Positions 1 through 4,908 of a stretch of DNA of 7,797 bases are shown here, piece after piece (within the stretch, counting starts at the first letter, position 1; each line of letters begins with the position of its first letter). A program made the translations under genes and the position numbers. This stretch comes from Spirochaetales bacterium (lineage in GTDB: Bacteria > Spirochaetota > Spirochaetia > Sphaerochaetales > Sphaerochaetaceae), in NCBI GenBank assembly GCA_017614625.1, contig JAGABK010000058.1, forward strand, positions 1 to 7,797. Direction: 5' to 3'. The notes under the pieces are model-generated. The model made no database searches. It was not told the DNA's origin and saw nothing but the letters and a program-made list of their open reading frames with translations.

Positions 1-4
1 AAAT

Positions 5-79
5 GAGGTTGTAGCTCAGCTTGGATAGAGCATCAGATTGCGGATCTGAGGGTCAGAAGTTCGAATCTTCCCAGCCTCG
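5..79 (+). tRNA. tRNA-Arg, anticodon GCG
   Basis: A complete cloverleaf can be folded. The 7-bp acceptor pairs 5-11 with 72-78, including one T-G pair. The D stem is 14-17/28-31 and the anticodon stem 33-37/45-49. The loop TTGCGGA at 38-44 puts anticodon GCG at 40-42. The T arm is 55-71 with loop TTCGAAT, and its outermost pair is an A-C mismatch. The discriminator is G79 and no CCA is encoded. Anticodon GCG reads the arginine codon CGC and, by wobble, CGU. Most bacteria serve this box with an ACG anticodon deaminated to ICG by TadA, so a genomic GCG is less usual. Its promoter lies outside the window. A strong terminator follows 9 bases downstream. Confidence 0.93.
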
Positions 80-87
80 TGAACAAG

Positions 88-126
88 CCCTTGCCTGGAG
101 AAATACCGGCAAGGGTTTTTCTTTGT
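88..126 (+). terminator. Rho-independent terminator of the tRNA-Arg gene
   Basis: CCCTTGCC at 88-95 pairs perfectly with GGCAAGGG at 108-115. Two further G-C pairs (97-98 with 106-107) are possible inside the loop. A T tract follows directly at 116-120 and continues as CTTTG. It sits just after the tRNA and separates it from the next gene. Confidence 0.9.
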
Positions 127-156
127 CCTTTTGCCTGTTGATCATAAAGGATGCCG

Positions 157-185
157 TTTCTTGCTTTCGGCAAATCTGTTATCAT
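157..185 (+). promoter_or_regulatory. candidate extended -10 promoter for the gene at 267
   Basis: TGT followed by TATCAT (177-185) forms an extended -10 box, with a poor -35 (TTTCTT, 157-162) at 17 bases. Transcription would begin near 192, giving a leader of about 75 bases before ATG 267. The position, just after the tRNA terminator, makes sense. The same TGn-TATCAT form recurs before dnaX. This is inference from motif reading only. Confidence 0.4.
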
Positions 186-266
186 TCATACCGGAATCCG
201 CAGAGGAGAATCCGGAACATGCCGGAAAAAGCTTCCAATATTGAAAGCGAATCAGGAGGTGGCGCA

Positions 267-590
267 ATGACAGAGACAAGGATTTACATAGGACTGAACG
301 ATTCAGTCACAAAGAAGCAGATATTCGAAACGAACACATACATAAGCATCCTGAAGAAAGTCTGTTTCGCATATCGCACCCCGTTCTCCTTTTCCGTCGA
401 GGAAGGCGGATATTTCCATGAAAACGGTGAATACACGAACGAGACGTCCCTTGTCCTGGTTCTGATAGGAGTCGAACAGGAAACCGTCAATGAGATTGCG
501 AAGGACCTGTGTGCGTTTTTCAATCAGGAATCGGTTCTGATAACGGAAAACAGCATCAGGGCATACTTCATCCACGAGTCCCTGGATTGA
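267..590 (+). CDS. small hypothetical protein, tentatively DUF3574-like
   Basis: This predicts a 107-residue cytosolic protein with no signal peptide or membrane segment. Predicted elements run beta (RIYIGL, 5-10), helix (14-33), beta (39-45), beta (SLVLVLIG, 61-68), helix (70-85), beta (89-101). That order suggests a ferredoxin-like alpha/beta fold. The pattern of a TPF near residue 38, then EEGGYFHENGE, then ETSLVLVLI resembles the DUF3574 signature (TPRF, G-x-W, E-x-S-x-V-L-V). The match is by eye only and no function is known. ATG 267 was chosen because AGGAGGT at 254-260 sits 6 bases before it. An in-frame ATG at 219, with AGGAG 10 bases upstream, would add 16 unconserved-looking residues. 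The last 67 bases overlap the convergent gene on the other strand. Base composition is more AT-rich than the genes further downstream. Confidence 0.72.
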   Translation: MTETRIYIGLNDSVTKKQIFETNTYISILKKVCFAYRTPFSFSVEEGGYFHENGEYTNETSLVLVLIGVEQETVNEIAKDLCAFFNQESVLITENSIRAYFIHESLD

Positions 591-898
591 GATGAATCCG
601 GGGAAAGCGGCCGGAAACGGACTTTCCCGGACATGGTGAAAAGGAACTCCACGGGCAGTTCGATGCCCTCATTTGCGACCCAATACCAAGAATTATCCTC
701 ATTGGTCTTCTTTGAGGCTATTCCATAGGTTGTGATGAGGTTCCCGTACTTTTTTATGGATGTGTTCGGCGTCAGGTCCGTAAGCTCCGCCCTGAAACCG
801 CTGTTTTCCCGGAGGGACTGCGCCGTAGCCGTACTCAGAACGGCAATCAGAAGAAACGCCGACGCCAGAACAATCTTTGTGACTCTGCCCGTTTTCAA
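524..898 (-). CDS. small predicted exported protein, unknown function
   Basis: This predicts 124 residues starting at a TTG codon (898-896). The N-terminus is a convincing signal peptide: basic MKTGR-VTK, a hydrophobic stretch IVLASAFLLIAVL (9-21), then ATA-QS, a signal peptidase I site around residues 26/27. The mature part is polar and contains NSWYWVANEG and ELPVEFLFTMSG. I do not recognise the family. AGAGG (905-901) lies 2 bases before TTG, which is close for a ribosome site, and a perfect TATAAT lies at 918-913. The final 22 codons are antisense to the convergent gene and read like low-complexity sequence, so the frame may originally have ended elsewhere. A true gene is supported mainly by the signal peptide. 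The C-terminal third is doubtful. Confidence 0.55.
   Translation of the reverse strand: MKTGRVTKIVLASAFLLIAVLSTATAQSLRENSGFRAELTDLTPNTSIKKYGNLITTYGIASKKTNEDNSWYWVANEGIELPVEFLFTMSGKVRFRPLSPDSSQSRDSWMKYALMLFSVIRTDS
597..631. repeat. imperfect inverted repeat between convergent genes
   Basis: TCCGGGGAAAG (597-607) pairs with CTTTCCCGGA (622-631) over 10 bp with a single bulged G. The loop is 14 bases. It starts 7 bases after the stop codon at 590 and lies inside the 3' part of the minus-strand gene. No T tract follows on either strand, so it is not a standard intrinsic terminator. It could still protect or pause the plus-strand transcript. Confidence 0.5.
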
Positions 899-912
899 TA
901 CCTCTGTCAGGG

Positions 913-918
913 ATTATA
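913..918 (-). promoter_or_regulatory. consensus -10 box for the exported-protein gene
   Basis: The minus strand reads TATAAT here, in the 80-base gap between the ligase stop (979) and the TTG start (898). The hexamer 17 bases upstream (TTCTAT, 941-936) is a poor -35. Transcription would start near 906, leaving a leader of only about 8 bases. Either the message is nearly leaderless or the box is fortuitous. Confidence 0.4.
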
Positions 919-978
919 CAGCCAAACGCGAACCGATAGAAGTTCTGTGGCCGGAACCCGGACGGGACGGAGCAGCCC

Positions 979-2970
979 TTATTCCTGCTGCTCCTCCTTC
1001 ATGAGGAATTCCCTGATGTTGAGATCCGACTTGTAAAGGAAGTCCATGCAGTAGACGGGCTTTTCCTTCATGCGGTCGGTGTGGAAGTTGTCGACCGTCG
1101 CCAGGATGATCTTGGCGCTCATGGACGTGTCCAGACGCTTGTCTATCACATACTCCGCGCCGGTGTCCGAGAACGAGACCCTCAGCCATTCCGGCAGAAG
1201 CGTCACGCGCACGTTGATGTCTCCGACCGCAGAATACGCGTCCTCTATTCTCTCCGTGAGCATCTCCTCCACGGCAAGGCAGATCTCCTGGACCTTCTTC
1301 CTGCTGAAGCCGATGTGGTCCGCAAGTCCGCTGACCATCCTTGTGACCGGGACGATGGCGTAGCGGCTGTTCTTCACGATCAGGTCGAAGACCTTCACGC
1401 CGCCGGCAAGCTCCTCGTCTATGTAGATCGCCCTCACCTTTGTGAGCATGTCCGCATGGAGCGTCCTCTGGTCTATCTTTCCGTTCACGTTCAGCGGGAA
1501 GCTGTCGTAGAAGAATACATGCGAGGGAATCTTGAAGCGGGCCAGCTTGTCCTTCAACTCGGTCTTGACCGTCTCTTCCGTTACGGAGCTGTCCTTTCCT
1601 GTGGTGGTGACGCAGGCCTCGACGCTCTCTCCGAAGATCGGATGCGGCGCGCCCATGACCTTGGCGTCCTTGATGTACGGAAGCTGGACCAGGGCCTGCT
1701 CGATCTCCGACGGGGAGATGTTCTCTCCGCCTCTGATGATTATGTCCTTGATCCTTCCGGCCAGATGCAGGAATCCGTCCAGATCGAAGTATCCCAGGTC
1801 TCCCGTGTGGATCCATCCGTCGTCGTCGACGGGCTGCTTGTCCCTGGGAAGGCCGTAGTATCCGTTCATCAGGCCTGCGCCTCTTGCGACTACCTCACCC
1901 ACGTCTCCCTGCGGGAGGAAACCCCTCTTTTCGTCGTGTATCCTCACTTCCAGGCCGTCGACGGGACATCCGACCGTCTGAGCCCTTTTCTCGACCAGGT
2001 CCGAAGGTCTGACCATGGAGATTGGAGCAACCTCGCTCTGGCCGTACATGTTGATGAAGATGGCGTTGGCGAAATCCAGCTCGAGGCGCATCATCTGGAC
2101 CGGGGTGGACATGCCGCCGGCGATCATGCACAGGTGGATGTGCGGCACGACGGTCTCGGCGAAGTCCTTGTAGTCCACCAGGCTCAGGTAGATGGCCCCG
2201 ACTGCGGCCATGTCGGAGATTCCGTAGGTGCCGATGGCTTCAGCCAGCGTCTGCGGCTTGTAGTTCGCCGGAAGGCATATGGTGGCTCCGATGCGCAGGT
2301 ACGAGTAGCTCATCAGAAGCCCCAGGATGTGGAACAGCGGAACGGCGATGCAGATTCCGCTTCCGGCGGCCTCTCCTATTCCGGCAAGGAACGCATCGGA
2401 GTTCGTGCTTATGGCAAGCTGCGAGTTCTGGACGGCCTTGGGCTTGGACGTGGTTCCCGAGGTGAAGATTATGACGGACGTCATGCCGGTCTCGTCCTCT
2501 CCCAGGACCTCGGGCCCTTCGGGTGCGTCTTTCAGCGAAGCGCAGAGGTCGACCGAGCCGCCCCTTATGTCTATGCAACATGCTTCGTCAATGCCGGAGA
2601 GCTTCGCGAGTTTTCCCATGACGTCGGCTCCGCCCCTGGTCTGGGCGTTGTCGCCGCAGATGATATGGCTCGTGGCGCTCATGCGCAGAAGGTCCGCCGC
2701 ATCCTCCGTCTCGGCGCTGTAGTTCAGAAGGACTGCCGTTCCTCCCGCCCTGACGATGGCGAAGAACGAGATGAGCCAGTTGGCGCTGTTATAGCCCCAC
2801 AGGGCCACGCGGGTGCCCTTCTTCACGCCCTTGTCCGAAAGGACCTTGCTGAAGGCGGCTATCGAGTGGTTGAGCTCTGCATAGCTGACGGAGAAACCGT
2901 CTCCGACGACGGCAGGTCTGTCGGGAAAGCTCGTGCAGATGTTTCCGGAGAAAAGGTGCTTCTTTTTCAT
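979..2970 (-). CDS. adenylate-forming acyl ligase (acyl-CoA synthetase family) fused to an RsbW-like GHKL domain
   Basis: This predicts 663 residues, cytosolic, about 100-150 longer than usual stand-alone ligases. Residues 1-520 are a full ANL-superfamily enzyme, which activates a carboxylic acid with ATP to an acyl-adenylate and usually passes it to CoA or a carrier. Visible motifs are the phosphate loop TSGTTSKPK (170-178), PLFH (211-214), MYGQSE (308-313), HTGDLG (388-393), the hinge GRIKDIIIRGGENISP (405-420) and catalytic Lys498 in NGKID. MYGQSE with this layout suggests a fatty or other acyl substrate, which cannot be named. Residues about 525-655 resemble RsbW/SpoIIAB anti-sigma kinases: LAVEEMLTERIEDAY (565-579) matches the N-box helix and SDTGAEY (601-607) the G1 box. 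The N-box Asn is Glu573, the following His is Asp577, and the glycine-rich G2 loop is absent, so ATP binding there is doubtful. The start ATG overlaps the acyltransferase stop (ATGA), and a GGAAGG-type ribosome site lies just upstream. It is the second gene of a two-gene operon. Confidence 0.93.
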   Translation of the reverse strand: MKKKHLFSGNICTSFPDRPAVVGDGFSVSYAELNHSIAAFSKVLSDKGVKKGTRVALWGYNSANWLISFFAIVRAGGTAVLLNYSAETEDAADLLRMSATSHIICGDNAQTRGGADVMGKLAKLSGIDEACCIDIRGGSVDLCASLKDAPEGPEVLGEDETGMTSVIIFTSGTTSKPKAVQNSQLAISTNSDAFLAGIGEAAGSGICIAVPLFHILGLLMSYSYLRIGATICLPANYKPQTLAEAIGTYGISDMAAVGAIYLSLVDYKDFAETVVPHIHLCMIAGGMSTPVQMMRLELDFANAIFINMYGQSEVAPISMVRPSDLVEKRAQTVGCPVDGLEVRIHDEKRGFLPQGDVGEVVARGAGLMNGYYGLPRDKQPVDDDGWIHTGDLGYFDLDGFLHLAGRIKDIIIRGGENISPSEIEQALVQLPYIKDAKVMGAPHPIFGESVEACVTTTGKDSSVTEETVKTELKDKLARFKIPSHVFFYDSFPLNVNGKIDQRTLHADMLTKVRAIYIDEELAGGVKVFDLIVKNSRYAIVPVTRMVSGLADHIGFSRKKVQEICLAVEEMLTERIEDAYSAVGDINVRVTLLPEWLRVSFSDTGAEYVIDKRLDTSMSAKIILATVDNFHTDRMKEKPVYCMDFLYKSDLNIREFLMKEEQQE

Positions 2971-4082
2971 TTCGCTTCCTTCCTTGCCGCGAGGCAGGTC
3001 TTTGCCCTGTCCCTCAGCAGAGAAAGGCAGAGGGAGAACAGGACGGAGAGGACGACGCCGGCGATGGAGACCCAGACGGGTGCGCTCTCATAGCCGAAGG
3101 CGAAGGCCAGGACCGTCTTGACCACGCTTCCGAAGAACATGTGGAACAGAAGGATCATCAGCGTGTGGCGTCCGATCAGCTTCAGCGGCGCCGAAAGGAA
3201 CGGGACATGCGCGATCAGCGTGCCCAGGAAGAGCATCGTGTAGAAGAAGATCACCTGGCAGAGGAACCAGATGTACACCGAAAGGCTTCCGGCCGTTCCG
3301 AACTGTCCCATGATGAGGCCCTTGCCGAAGAAATCGGTAAGGAAGAATCCTGCGGCGATGTAGAGTGCTGCGAACACTGCGGTGACGATTATCTTCTTCC
3401 TGTCCCACTTGCGCTGCTCGATGAATGTCGCAAGGTCGATCTGCCTCATGTAGGCGCCGAACAGCATGATCGCCGCGATCGCGAAGCAGTTGTCGAGCAT
3501 CAGCGGGGCGTGGACGGGAACGAACTGGTAGTAGAGGACGGTGACCGTAAGCAGTGCGAAGATCGATGCCGCGATGCGCCTGACGTCCTTGAGGGCCCAG
3601 TCGGCGACGGCGAAGAAGATCAGCTCGCTGAAGAACATCCTGTTGAGGAACCAGGACGGCACGATGGCCATGGTCGCGATCGATCCGGCTCTCACTCCGC
3701 GCGGAGGACCGCCTGCGCTCTGGATCACCGACAGGGAACCTGAATCGATTATCCTCTTCCAGTAGGCCTGAAGATAGGAAAGGAAGCCGTACTCGGGGCA
3801 TTTGATCGACTCGTAGATCCAGCAGAGGACAACGACCACGAGATTGTAGACAAGGAACGGTATGATGATCTGGAAGAATCTCTTCCTCACGTTGTTCAGA
3901 TAGCCCTTGCCGGGTTTGTAGAAGTAGCTCGAGAGCATGAAGAACACGCCCATGAGGCCGCCGAAGAACCTTGTTATGAAGTCGGACGCCGCCTGGGACG
4001 ACACGAGGTGGGTCACCACCACGACGAGAATCGCAAGCCCCTTGACTATGTCCACACACTGTATGCGCTGTTTCTCCGCCAT
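2967..4082 (-). CDS. integral-membrane acyltransferase, acyltransferase-3 family (IcaC/WecH-like type)
   Basis: This predicts 371 residues with about ten hydrophobic membrane segments. Acyltransferase-3 proteins move acyl groups, often acetyl, onto sugars or other envelope molecules across the inner membrane. The N-terminal signature is visible as VDIVKGLAILVVVVTH, with Asp11, Lys14 and the conserved His25 in the first segment. Lys14 stands where OafA-type members carry Arg (R-x10-H), as is common in the IcaC/WecH-like branch. Other family marks are GVFFMLSSYFY (45-55), PSWFLNRMFF (142-151) and IGRHTLMILLFH (323-334), ending in His334. No SGNH or other soluble domain is attached. GGAGG sits 5 bases ahead of ATG 4082. 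The TGA stop overlaps the ligase ATG by 4 bases, so the two are probably translationally coupled and function together. Acceptor and donor cannot be read from the sequence. It is transcribed divergently from the DUF1284 gene. Confidence 0.9.
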   Translation of the reverse strand: MAEKQRIQCVDIVKGLAILVVVVTHLVSSQAASDFITRFFGGLMGVFFMLSSYFYKPGKGYLNNVRKRFFQIIIPFLVYNLVVVVLCWIYESIKCPEYGFLSYLQAYWKRIIDSGSLSVIQSAGGPPRGVRAGSIATMAIVPSWFLNRMFFSELIFFAVADWALKDVRRIAASIFALLTVTVLYYQFVPVHAPLMLDNCFAIAAIMLFGAYMRQIDLATFIEQRKWDRKKIIVTAVFAALYIAAGFFLTDFFGKGLIMGQFGTAGSLSVYIWFLCQVIFFYTMLFLGTLIAHVPFLSAPLKLIGRHTLMILLFHMFFGSVVKTVLAFAFGYESAPVWVSIAGVVLSVLFSLCLSLLRDRAKTCLAARKEAK

Positions 4083-4208
4083 ATTCTCCTCCGAGAGAAC
4101 AAACTACTTGAAAAGTACTATGCTTCAGCCCGTGTATTCAATGGTATGCGTAGCCTGTGGCCGAAAAACCTGTTTTCATTTAAGATGAATCCGAAACGGA
4201 GACAGAGG
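4083..4208. promoter_or_regulatory. divergent intergenic region with a small palindrome
   Basis: These 126 bases must hold the promoters for the acyltransferase operon (minus) and the DUF1284 gene (plus). On the minus strand TTGAAT (4141-4136) lies 15 bases before TAGTAC (4120-4115), a weak pair. On the plus strand TTGAAA (4108-4113) lies 19 bases before TGTATT (4133-4138), also weak. TACTT-GAA-AAGTA (4105-4117) is a perfect 5-bp inverted repeat overlapping both candidates and could be an operator. I cannot decide the true start sites. Confidence 0.35.
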
Positions 4209-4589
4209 ATGGAAGAGAAAAGGATCAGACCCCACCACGCCCTTTGCGCGCAGTTCTTCATGGGAAAGGGCTACAGCCCGCAGTTCGTCGAGCACATGTA
4301 CCGCACGCTGGAGGAGCTCGGACAGGAAGGCTCCAAGGTGGTTCTCACCGACGGATGCGACCATATCTGCAAGGCGTGCCCCAACAACTGGGACGGGGTC
4401 TGCGAGACGGACGACAAGGTCAGGGCCATCGACGGACGCGCCCTCGAGGCAATGGGCCTGAAGTACGGGGATGCCGTCCAATGGCGGGAGCTGTGCTGCC
4501 TTGCGAAGGAGAACGTGATCGACCCCGGGAAACTGAAGGAAGTCTGCGGAAACTGCGAGTGGATGGATATCTGCTTGGCCCGCTCTTGA
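4209..4589 (+). CDS. DUF1284 cysteine-rich protein, putative iron-sulfur binding
   Basis: This predicts 126 residues, soluble. IRPHHALC near the N-terminus, the GKGYSPQFVEHM segment (19-30), LTDGCDHICKACPN (46-59) and the later RALEAMGLKYGD (77-88) match the DUF1284 family pattern. Families of this type are described as putative iron-sulfur or metal binders, and no pathway is established. Ten cysteines are present: 13, 50, 54, 57, 65, 96, 97, 113, 116 and 122. They include C-x3-C-x2-C (50-57) and C-x2-C (113-116), suitable for a cluster or zinc. ATG 4209 was chosen because GGAG at 4198-4201 precedes it by 7 bases and it starts directly before the conserved RPHH. The in-frame ATG at 4185 has no ribosome site. 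The stop overlaps the -35 box of the next promoter. Confidence 0.85.
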   Translation: MEEKRIRPHHALCAQFFMGKGYSPQFVEHMYRTLEELGQEGSKVVLTDGCDHICKACPNNWDGVCETDDKVRAIDGRALEAMGLKYGDAVQWRELCCLAKENVIDPGKLKEVCGNCEWMDICLARS

Positions 4590-4614
4590 AGTCCGTCCGT
4601 GTTTTTGGTATAGT
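4586..4614 (+). promoter_or_regulatory. promoter of the tRNA-Ser / SRP RNA unit
   Basis: TTGAAG (4586-4591) and TATAGT (4609-4614) are separated by exactly 17 bases. Transcription would start near 4621, giving a 25-base leader before the tRNA. The -35 box overlaps the DUF1284 stop codon (TGA 4587-4589), so the stable-RNA unit has its own start immediately after that gene. Confidence 0.7.
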
Positions 4615-4645
4615 CTGTTTCTGCTGGTATGTTTTTACCGCACAT

Positions 4646-4731
4646 GGAGAGATGTCCGAGTGGTCGAAGGTGCACGATTGGAAGTCGTGTAAGGTCAAAA
4701 GCCTTCGGGGGTTCGAATCCCCCTCTCTCCG
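4646..4731 (+). tRNA. tRNA-Ser, anticodon GGA
   Basis: A full class II tRNA. The acceptor GGAGAGA (4646-4652) pairs with TCTCTCC (4724-4730). The anticodon stem CACGA/TCGTG (4673-4677/4685-4689) closes the loop TTGGAAG, giving anticodon GGA at 4680-4682, which reads UCC and UCU. A long variable arm with an AAGG...CCTT stem, typical of serine tRNA, follows. The T loop is TTCGAAT and the discriminator G4731. No CCA is encoded. The SRP RNA begins about 4 bases later, so the two are probably cut from one transcript. Confidence 0.96.
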
Positions 4732-4734
4732 AAT

Positions 4735-4836
4735 TGGGGACAGATTCTGCGCTGCCGGCACCACCCAACCCCGCCAGGACCGGGAGGTAGCAACGGTAAG
4801 TGGCACGTCGGAGAGACGCAGGTGATTTGTCCCCAT
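4735..4836 (+). ncRNA. ffs: signal recognition particle RNA, small bacterial (4.5S) type
   Basis: The ends pair through GGGGACA (4736-4742) with TGTCCCC (4828-4834), enclosing one long hairpin of about 100 bases. The apical domain shows the universal SRP signature. A GNRA-type loop GGGA (4782-4785) is closed by ACC/GGT, and the internal loop has CAGG (4775-4778) opposite AGCA (4789-4792), followed by ACGGTAAG. This is the Ffh-binding site. The RNA lacks an Alu domain. With Ffh it targets membrane and secreted proteins to the translocon. It lies between tRNA-Ser and dnaX, a placement also seen in Bacillus. Confidence 0.95.
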
Positions 4837-4841
4837 TTTTT
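4828..4841 (+). terminator. terminator at the SRP RNA 3' end
   Basis: The 3' strand of the terminal SRP RNA stem (TGTCCCC, 4828-4834) is followed by A and six Ts (4836-4841). The closing helix thus doubles as an intrinsic terminator, which implies that dnaX needs its own promoter. Confidence 0.75.
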
Positions 4842-4867
4842 ATGCCCGGCCATGCACATTCCTCAAC

Positions 4868-4883
4868 TTCAAGTAGTCTTGAA
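4868..4883. repeat. perfect palindrome in the dnaX promoter region
   Basis: TTCAAG-TAGT-CTTGAA is a 6-bp inverted repeat with a 4-base spacer. It lies about 26-41 bases ahead of the dnaX start, covering the -35 position of the candidate promoter. This is a suitable place for a repressor or activator site. No regulator can be named. Confidence 0.5.
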
Positions 4884-4893
4884 CAGGATTATC

Positions 4894-4902
4894 TGATATC
4901 AT
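4894..4902 (+). promoter_or_regulatory. extended -10 promoter of dnaX, possibly giving a leaderless message
   Basis: TGA followed by TATCAT is an extended -10 element. No good -35 is present at 16-18 bases. Transcription would start about 7 bases downstream, which falls on or next to the ATG at 4909. No Shine-Dalgarno sequence precedes that ATG. Confidence 0.45.
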
Positions 4903-4908
4903 TGAACC

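Noticed and set aside
21..266. Upstream extension of the first small gene back to position 21
   Set aside because: It would begin inside the tRNA and run through its terminator; ATG 267 has a strong ribosome site.
5..960. Integration attachment site formed by a repeated tRNA-Arg 3' end
   Set aside because: No second copy of the tRNA 3' sequence is present; the GTTCGAATC match in tRNA-Ser is the ordinary T loop.
943..965. CCGG-AAC-CCGG hairpin after the ligase stop as a terminator
   Set aside because: Only 4 bp of stem and no T tract on the minus strand.
914..1816. A 300-codon minus-strand frame overlapping the ligase
   Set aside because: It is a shifted reading of the ligase gene with Arg/Gly/His-rich composition and no recognisable domain.
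1081..3093. A 670-codon open frame on the plus strand opposite the ligase
   Set aside because: It is antisense to a gene with full ANL motifs, its translation is rich in Arg, His, Asp and Val without domain motifs, and such long shadows are expected in GC-rich DNA.
3088..4059. Long alternative minus-strand frame across the acyltransferase
   Set aside because: It is a shifted frame of the membrane protein; the real frame has clear hydrophobic segments and family motifs.
4008..4208. Upstream extension of the DUF1284 gene
   Set aside because: It would overlap the acyltransferase start and the intergenic region; the conserved RPHH start and GGAG site fit ATG 4209.
4244..4825. A 193-codon plus-strand frame over DUF1284, tRNA-Ser and SRP RNA
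   Set aside because: It crosses two structural RNAs and is a shifted reading of DUF1284.
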